Source of the DNA: Verpa conica | Taxonomy: Eukaryota > Ascomycota > Pezizomycetes > Pezizales > Morchellaceae | Assembly: GCA_033030425.1 (NCBI GenBank) | Contig: JAUFSD010000004.1 | Location: forward strand, 1,426,001-1,490,000 | Length of the DNA: 64,000 nt | Direction of reading: 5' to 3' | Shown: piece after piece, positions 59,976-64,000 of the stretch | Numbering within the stretch: the first letter of the stretch is position 1 | Layout of the letters: each line of letters begins with the position of its first letter | The notes under the pieces: generated by a model | Database searches by the model: none | Seen by the model: the letters and a program-made list of their open reading frames with translations, nothing else | What the model was told of the DNA's origin: nothing | Made by a program: the position numbers and the translations under genes

Positions 59976-62396
59976 TCAGTATACTTGAGAGAAGCCTTTG
60001 GCCACAAAACGCTTTGTATCGAGTAATTTCGCCACTTGGTCAAGTTTCTGTGTCTCATCTGCTTTGACTACCTTTTTTGGTTGAGCAGGCCTTGGGACTA
60101 CTTCCCATACTTCATTGAGAATTAGTGCCTCGTACTCTTCCTTCATAGCTTCCTCCCATTTTCCTTTGTCTTTGCCGCTTATGGCTTCTTTGAAGGTCGT
60201 AGGGCAGGATGTGATTGTTAGAAGTTCTTCCAGCAACCGGACTGGTCTTTTAACCTCCCTTTGTCCTTTTCTCCTAACTAAAGGAATATCGGCATCCTTT
60301 GGTTTGACCCACTCGTTTGGGTGACTTGGTGCGCTTGGCGGTTCCGACCCAAGTGGCCACCGTGGGGGAGTAGAGGGTCCTTGTCCCATATCTTCCATAT
60401 CCTCGTCTTCGAAGGTCATCGTTATTTCTCCTTCTTCTTCTTTGTCGCTTTCTGAGGATTCGTCTGACGTTTCTTGTCTTTCTCTGAAGTCCCCCGGGAA
60501 GTTAACCAATTCTACTGACGATGGGGGTGGTAGTTCTTGGTCGGGGGGCTGAGGAGAGACGACCAATTCTTCTTTCTCCCTTGTTTCGGTCTCTTCTTCT
60601 TTTTCTGAATCTGACGATGAGGAGGAGGATGAGGAGGACGAGGAGGATAAGGAAGAGGAGGAGGAGGAGGAGAAGGGTCGTTTAGGAAAGAAGCCGCTTG
60701 AAGTTTCCTTTTTAACTGTGGGTTTCTCAAACCGGACGTCTCTGCTTCGAATTATCTGTTTTCTGGCAGGTATATAGACTCGGTATTCTTGTTGGCTTTC
60801 TCCAAATCCACAGATCTTGCCTTCTTCTGCTCTGGGAGACAACTTAGTTCCTGGTTTTCTTGCTTCTGGTGGGCAGAAGACATAGGCTGTTTCTCCGAAG
60901 TAGCGCAGGTGTCCTATTGTTGGTTTCCGTTTGTAGTACGCTTCGAAGGGGGTTTGTTTTAGTGCCGAGTGCGGTAATCGATTTTTGACATGAGTTAACA
61001 TTGCCACTGCTTCTCCCCACAGACTTGGTGGTAATCCCGAATTGACTCCCGCAGTTCGAACTAGGTCCTGTATTGTACGGTTGAACCTTTCTGCTACCCC
61101 ATTTGACTCGTGGGAGTAGGGAACAGTTGTTTCGTGTTTGATGCCCTTTTGACTGAATATTTCTTTGAGGGTGGCGTTGACATACTCTCCCCCATTATCC
61201 GTTCGAAATCTTTGTACGGTTAGGCCTGTTTGTGTTTCTACCGCTAGGATATACTTTCTGATGGCTTCTGGTGCGTCACTTTTGTTTTTGAGTAAAACGA
61301 CCACGGTAAACCGTGAGAAATCATCAATTAGGGACATGAAGTAATGATACCCCCCTGGTGCCTGAGTTGATTGCTTTCCACTGAGATCTGAATGAACTAG
61401 CTCCAGTATTCTGGATGTTTTGGACGTACTAGGGATTCGTGGTAACTTGGTGGCTTTCCCTAGCTGACAGGCTGTACACCCTTCGAATTTGTCGGGCAGG
61501 AGTTGAGGATCTTGTACCATTCTTTTTATTTTTCTTAGGCCGTCTGATGGGAGGTGCCCAAGTCGTTGATGCCAGAGTGAGGATTTGTTAACTGTTAGTG
61601 CCGTTGCCGTGACCTTGGCTTGATTCAGCGTGTATAGGCGGCTTTGCTTGTCTAGGGTTACTTTTCCCTGGACTACTCCGTCCTTTATTATGCGTATTTC
61701 TTCCCCTTTTCCTTCCATTGTGAACCCCTTTTCGGCTAACCTTCTCCACGATATGAGGTTAGTACTGCCAAGTTTGGGTACGTGAAGTACTTTGGTTAGC
61801 ACTATTGGCATTATAGATCCCTCAATACGAGCCGTGCTGTTTCCGGAAATTGGAATATTGTGTCCTGCCGCGTTGACCATCCCGGTTTGTGTCGTTACCG
61901 GTCCAAAGGTTCTTCCTGACATATGGTCGGTGGCTCCTGTATCGAAAATCCACTGGTCTTGTCTTCCAGTGTTTGTTGTGAGGCAATAGTTGTTTTGTTC
62001 GGTGACCATTAGGGGGTCGGCAGGTCTTTCCCAGTTCATGTCTGTCCATTCGTCGGCGTATTCCGGTGCGCTTATTTTGGGGGAGAACTCGGGGTATTCG
62101 GTGTCGATAAAGCACTGATCTATGAAAGAGGTGTATGGCGTAGTGATTATCCAACAAGCTACTGTTATTTCGCTTATATTGGCTGAATTTTGTTTGGCCT
62201 CCTTTTTGGCCTTCTTCTTTTTGTTGCACTCCTTCGTAGTATGGTTTTTGTAGTAGTCGCCATTCTTTTTGCAGAAGCCACATTCTTTAGTAGGATCCCT
62301 ACTCGGTGGTTTTCCTTCCGCCGGTTTTTGACCGTTCTTGACGTTGAAGGATCCTGCATCTGGGCCTGAGATTTCCCGATTTTGGGCAATGGCCAT
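59976..62396 (-). CDS. copia gag C-terminus / protease / integrase open frame (partial pol)
   Basis: A long intact frame of 806 codons from the ATG at 62396, itself a fragment of the original gag-pol. In order it has a zinc-knuckle-like motif Cys39-X2-Cys42-X9-His52-X4-Cys57 (longer spacing than the usual CX2CX4HX4C), an aspartic protease site IFDTGATDHMSG (Asp152), a GAG-pre-integrase HHCC finger (His276, His281, Cys307, Cys310), an integrase core with Asp337, Asp400 and Glu436 (D-D-35-E), and a Ser/Glu-rich spacer with a long Ser run near residue 600. The start of the reverse transcriptase (WEEAMKEEYEALILNEVWEVV ... RFVAKGFSQ) follows before the frame breaks. Confidence 0.9.
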   Translation of the reverse strand: MAIAQNREISGPDAGSFNVKNGQKPAEGKPPSRDPTKECGFCKKNGDYYKNHTTKECNKKKKAKKEAKQNSANISEITVACWIITTPYTSFIDQCFIDTEYPEFSPKISAPEYADEWTDMNWERPADPLMVTEQNNYCLTTNTGRQDQWIFDTGATDHMSGRTFGPVTTQTGMVNAAGHNIPISGNSTARIEGSIMPIVLTKVLHVPKLGSTNLISWRRLAEKGFTMEGKGEEIRIIKDGVVQGKVTLDKQSRLYTLNQAKVTATALTVNKSSLWHQRLGHLPSDGLRKIKRMVQDPQLLPDKFEGCTACQLGKATKLPRIPSTSKTSRILELVHSDLSGKQSTQAPGGYHYFMSLIDDFSRFTVVVLLKNKSDAPEAIRKYILAVETQTGLTVQRFRTDNGGEYVNATLKEIFSQKGIKHETTVPYSHESNGVAERFNRTIQDLVRTAGVNSGLPPSLWGEAVAMLTHVKNRLPHSALKQTPFEAYYKRKPTIGHLRYFGETAYVFCPPEARKPGTKLSPRAEEGKICGFGESQQEYRVYIPARKQIIRSRDVRFEKPTVKKETSSGFFPKRPFSSSSSSSLSSSSSSSSSSSSDSEKEEETETREKEELVVSPQPPDQELPPPSSVELVNFPGDFRERQETSDESSESDKEEEGEITMTFEDEDMEDMGQGPSTPPRWPLGSEPPSAPSHPNEWVKPKDADIPLVRRKGQREVKRPVRLLEELLTITSCPTTFKEAISGKDKGKWEEAMKEEYEALILNEVWEVVPRPAQPKKVVKADETQKLDQVAKLLDTKRFVAKGFSQVY

Positions 62397-63056
62397 GAGT
62401 TTGTCGTGTATTTCCGCGAAGGTTATGGATTAACTTTATCGAGGACGTTTTCGATTACGTTTGCGCTTTCGTGTCGAGGTCTGTAGTGAAGTTCTTTTTG
62501 GACGTATTGGACTTGGTCGTATTCTTCGAGATGCAGGCAAAATCATCCGCATCGTCCTTCTGAGCTCATGCTGTTGTCGACTGTTCGCCGTATGTTAGCG
62601 AAAGGTGGTGAGATGATCTTTGAGCGAAATCTCGGGTGAGTACTGTAGACTCGTAAGGTTGGAATATGTAATGAAGAGTGTGGTGACTGTCTGTAGATCA
62701 AACTGTTCTTCCAGTCTTTCCACAAGACTAGGGTTTCATCTTGAGGATCACATCTTTGACTTCTTCACAACGTTGTTGAGGATAAAGGAGACTGCCCAGT
62801 TGGTTTTGTCTTCCCACTTCCGGTATGCCTTCTTGAAGGCTTTCTGACTCGCTAAGTGGTCCGCCGCGGATGTTTCGGAGAGTAAGAGTCGTATGTTCGG
62901 CCGACGGTTCTTTAGCGATGCTTTGATTAGGTCGATCGTTCGGTAGTATTTGAGTGCGACTTCGGCTTCGAACCTCCATTTGCGATAGTTGTCTTTGCCA
63001 GTGAGTTTCTTGGCAAGAGTTGGAATGCGGCTGGGGTTGCTTTCGTTGTCGGACAT
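62397..63056 (-). pseudogene. copia gag, frameshifted
   Basis: It starts at ATG 63056 (MSDNESNPSR ... LTGKDNYRKWRFEAEVALKY), a typical copia gag opening with a W/F-containing tether helix. The frame ends near 62748. Gag continues in other frames (LVERLEEQFDLQTVTTLF, then LKDHLTTFANIRRTVDN at about 62580-62715) and rejoins the zinc-knuckle frame near 62396. At least two small indels break it. Confidence 0.8.
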
Positions 63057-63141
63057 CGTTTCGAAGTGTTTTCAAACGGTATGGATCAAAGAGGTGTTGT
63101 TGTTGCTTATTGTTTGTGCGTAGTGGAAGCTTTTTTATCGA

Positions 63142-63156
63142 GCCGGGCTCATAACC
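63142..63156 (-). other. copia primer binding site for the initiator tRNA-Met 5' half
   Basis: The 15 bases directly next to the 5' LTR read GGTTATGAGCCCGGC on the element strand. They are the exact complement of tRNA nucleotides 25-39 (4589-4603), not of a tRNA 3' end. This is the arrangement known from Drosophila copia, where a 39-nt half of initiator tRNA-Met primes minus-strand DNA. Confidence 0.85.
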
Positions 63157-63481
63157 TTTTAAACAATAGGCTAAGAGTATACTTGTATGGAGGATATAAC
63201 TAAAGAACAAACTTGATTGATACCTAAAGAAAGACGCAGGGAAAGCCTGCTTATATAGTTACAAATGTGCTAACATAAAAAATATCCGTATCCCAAATAC
63301 AAAGTAAAAGCCCATCCATTACCATACAATTCTTCCGATGCTCGGATAGAATTTCCTTCCGTCGGTTATACTATTCCCCCGCCTGGTTACCCTGCCGGAC
63401 CATCTGGGATTCTATTCCTCCGGTGTTACTACACCCCGTATTCGCCACACTTAACTTCACAGAGTGTTACTCATTCCAACA
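63157..63481 (-). repeat. copia 5' LTR (325 bp)
   Basis: Direct repeat of 58356-58676, identical over about the first 230 bp on the plus strand. It is followed on the outside by the target duplication GCAGC and on the inside directly by the primer binding site. Confidence 0.95.
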
Positions 63482-63486
63482 GCAGC

Positions 63487-63713
63487 TACCTATCTAATAA
63501 TAACACTAGTAGTATGTATGTAGGTACGTACCTGCTTGGGTTCTGGTTGAGCTGTCCAGGGCCCTGTGCGAAAAGATTGCTCATAAAAAAATACGAAAAG
63601 CAAAAAAAAAAAAACTCGTTTCCTTACCATTTGTGCGGGTTCCTGGGTTAAGCCAGACACACAGCACTTTAACTCCAAAACTTACCTCCTACTGTCCTCC
63701 ATCCCGAGATTAC
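63487..63713. other. Caf16 3' portion of uncertain exon structure
   Basis: On the minus strand, possible small exons are 63532..63563 (after acceptor CGCACAG, before donor GTACGT) and perhaps a 15-nt one near 63629-63643. I cannot settle the frame of the last codons. Confidence 0.3.
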
Positions 63714-64000
63714 CATGATCCATGCTCAACACTATCATACGTAATCATCTCAGTCTTTCTTCTGCTCCTTGGTCCTCTTTCATCCAAATCCTCCTGTAGC
63801 CACCTCAGAACTAATTCAAGCAACGCAGAGTTTCTAAATAACCCTCCAGACTCCTTCCCCGTAGCAGGTGGAGGAAGATCAAACGACTCCACTGGTCCAT
63901 ACTTTCTAATCGTCCCCAAAGTCATTCTTACGAGATGGGTTGGCCAACCCGCCAACCCGTCCATGATGTGCGTAGCATAGACAATCGTACAAGCACGTGT
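63714..64000 (-). CDS. caf16: Caf16-type ABC ATPase, C-terminal part (5' part outside window)
   Basis: The minus-strand frame reads from the right edge CTIVYATHIMDGLAGWPTHLV, the H-loop and following helix of the soluble ABC ATPase Caf16, which is associated with the Ccr4-Not complex in yeast. It continues RMTLGTIRKYG, then a C-terminal extension with GGLFRNSALLELVLRWLQEDLDERG. The catalytic His of the H-loop (ATHI) is present; the P-loop and signature lie outside the window. A GTAATC donor at 63713 ends the visible exon. Remaining coding sequence may lie in small exons toward 63532, and the last intron may contain the copia element. Confidence 0.83.

Larger units (their letters stand above)
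58351..63486 (-). mobile_element. Ty1/copia LTR retrotransposon, complete ends, inactivated
   Basis: A full-length minus-strand element of 5126 bp (58356-63481) flanked by a 5-bp target duplication GCAGC (58351-58355 and 63482-63486). The order is 5' LTR (63157-63481), primer binding site, gag, pol with protease, integrase, reverse transcriptase and RNase H, polypurine tract (58677-58686, GAAGAAGGAG on the element strand), 3' LTR (58356-58676). Integrase precedes reverse transcriptase, which defines the copia superfamily. The LTRs are about 97-98% identical with four indel bases, so insertion is fairly recent. Gag and the reverse transcriptase/RNase H part nevertheless carry frameshifts and stops, so the copy cannot encode its own proteins. 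Confidence 0.95.

Noticed and set aside
60610..60680. CRISPR-like or tandem repeat in the Ser-run of the copia frame
   Set aside because: It is a GAGGAG-type triplet run encoding a poly-Ser spacer, without spacers or repeat units.

Overview
The window is nuclear DNA of a filamentous ascomycete (Pezizomycotina). The protein-coding genes carry many short GT-AG introns, mostly 54-76 bp. The gene set is typical of that group: a Knr4/Smi1-type glucan regulator, a Vrg4-type GDP-mannose transporter, a Htd2-type mitochondrial dehydratase and a Zn2Cys6 transcription factor. Gene-bearing blocks of balanced composition alternate with AT-rich, TpA-dense, gene-empty islands that look like repeats decayed by repeat-induced point mutation (RIP). 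A Pezizomycetes-type genome would fit, but the sequence alone does not fix the genus.

Layout. 1-4.6 kb: cohesin loader Mau2 (minus, cut by the left edge), an alpha/beta-hydrolase of the Eht1/Eeb1 family (plus), Loc1 (minus) and an initiator tRNA-Met. 4.6-10 kb: AT-rich island. 10.5-12.1 kb: glycogen synthase kinase 3 (minus), then about 5 kb without a recognisable gene. 17.1-22.2 kb: Tom40 (minus) and a 6-phosphofructo-2-kinase (plus), divergent. 22.2-27 kb: mainly an AT-rich island. 27-29.7 kb: centromeric histone CENP-A (minus) and a derlin (plus), divergent. 32-36.5 kb: a Zn2Cys6 factor (minus) and a disordered protein with an Edc1/PNRC-type decapping motif (plus), divergent. 36.5-42.1 kb: a G/T-rich tail followed by an AT-rich island. 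42.1-45.8 kb: Htd2 and Knr4/Smi1 (both minus). 47-52.9 kb: AT-rich island with a decayed ankyrin-repeat gene and a kinase-like relic. 53-57.5 kb: Vrg4 (minus) and Elp2 (plus), divergent. 58.36-63.48 kb: a complete but disabled Ty1/copia retrotransposon with two LTRs, a 5-bp target duplication, a primer binding site, a broken gag and a broken pol. 63.7-64 kb: the 3' part of a Caf16-type ABC ATPase (minus, cut by the right edge).

Most genes are unrelated housekeeping genes arranged as divergent pairs sharing a promoter region; I see no biosynthetic cluster. The most notable observations are four very short insertions (34-39 bp) that share one core and are each flanked by direct repeats; a copia primer binding site complementary to nucleotides 25-39 of the initiator tRNA encoded in this same window; a CENP-A whose loop 1 is greatly expanded; and a bifunctional-type 6PF2K/FBPase whose phosphatase histidine has become alanine.
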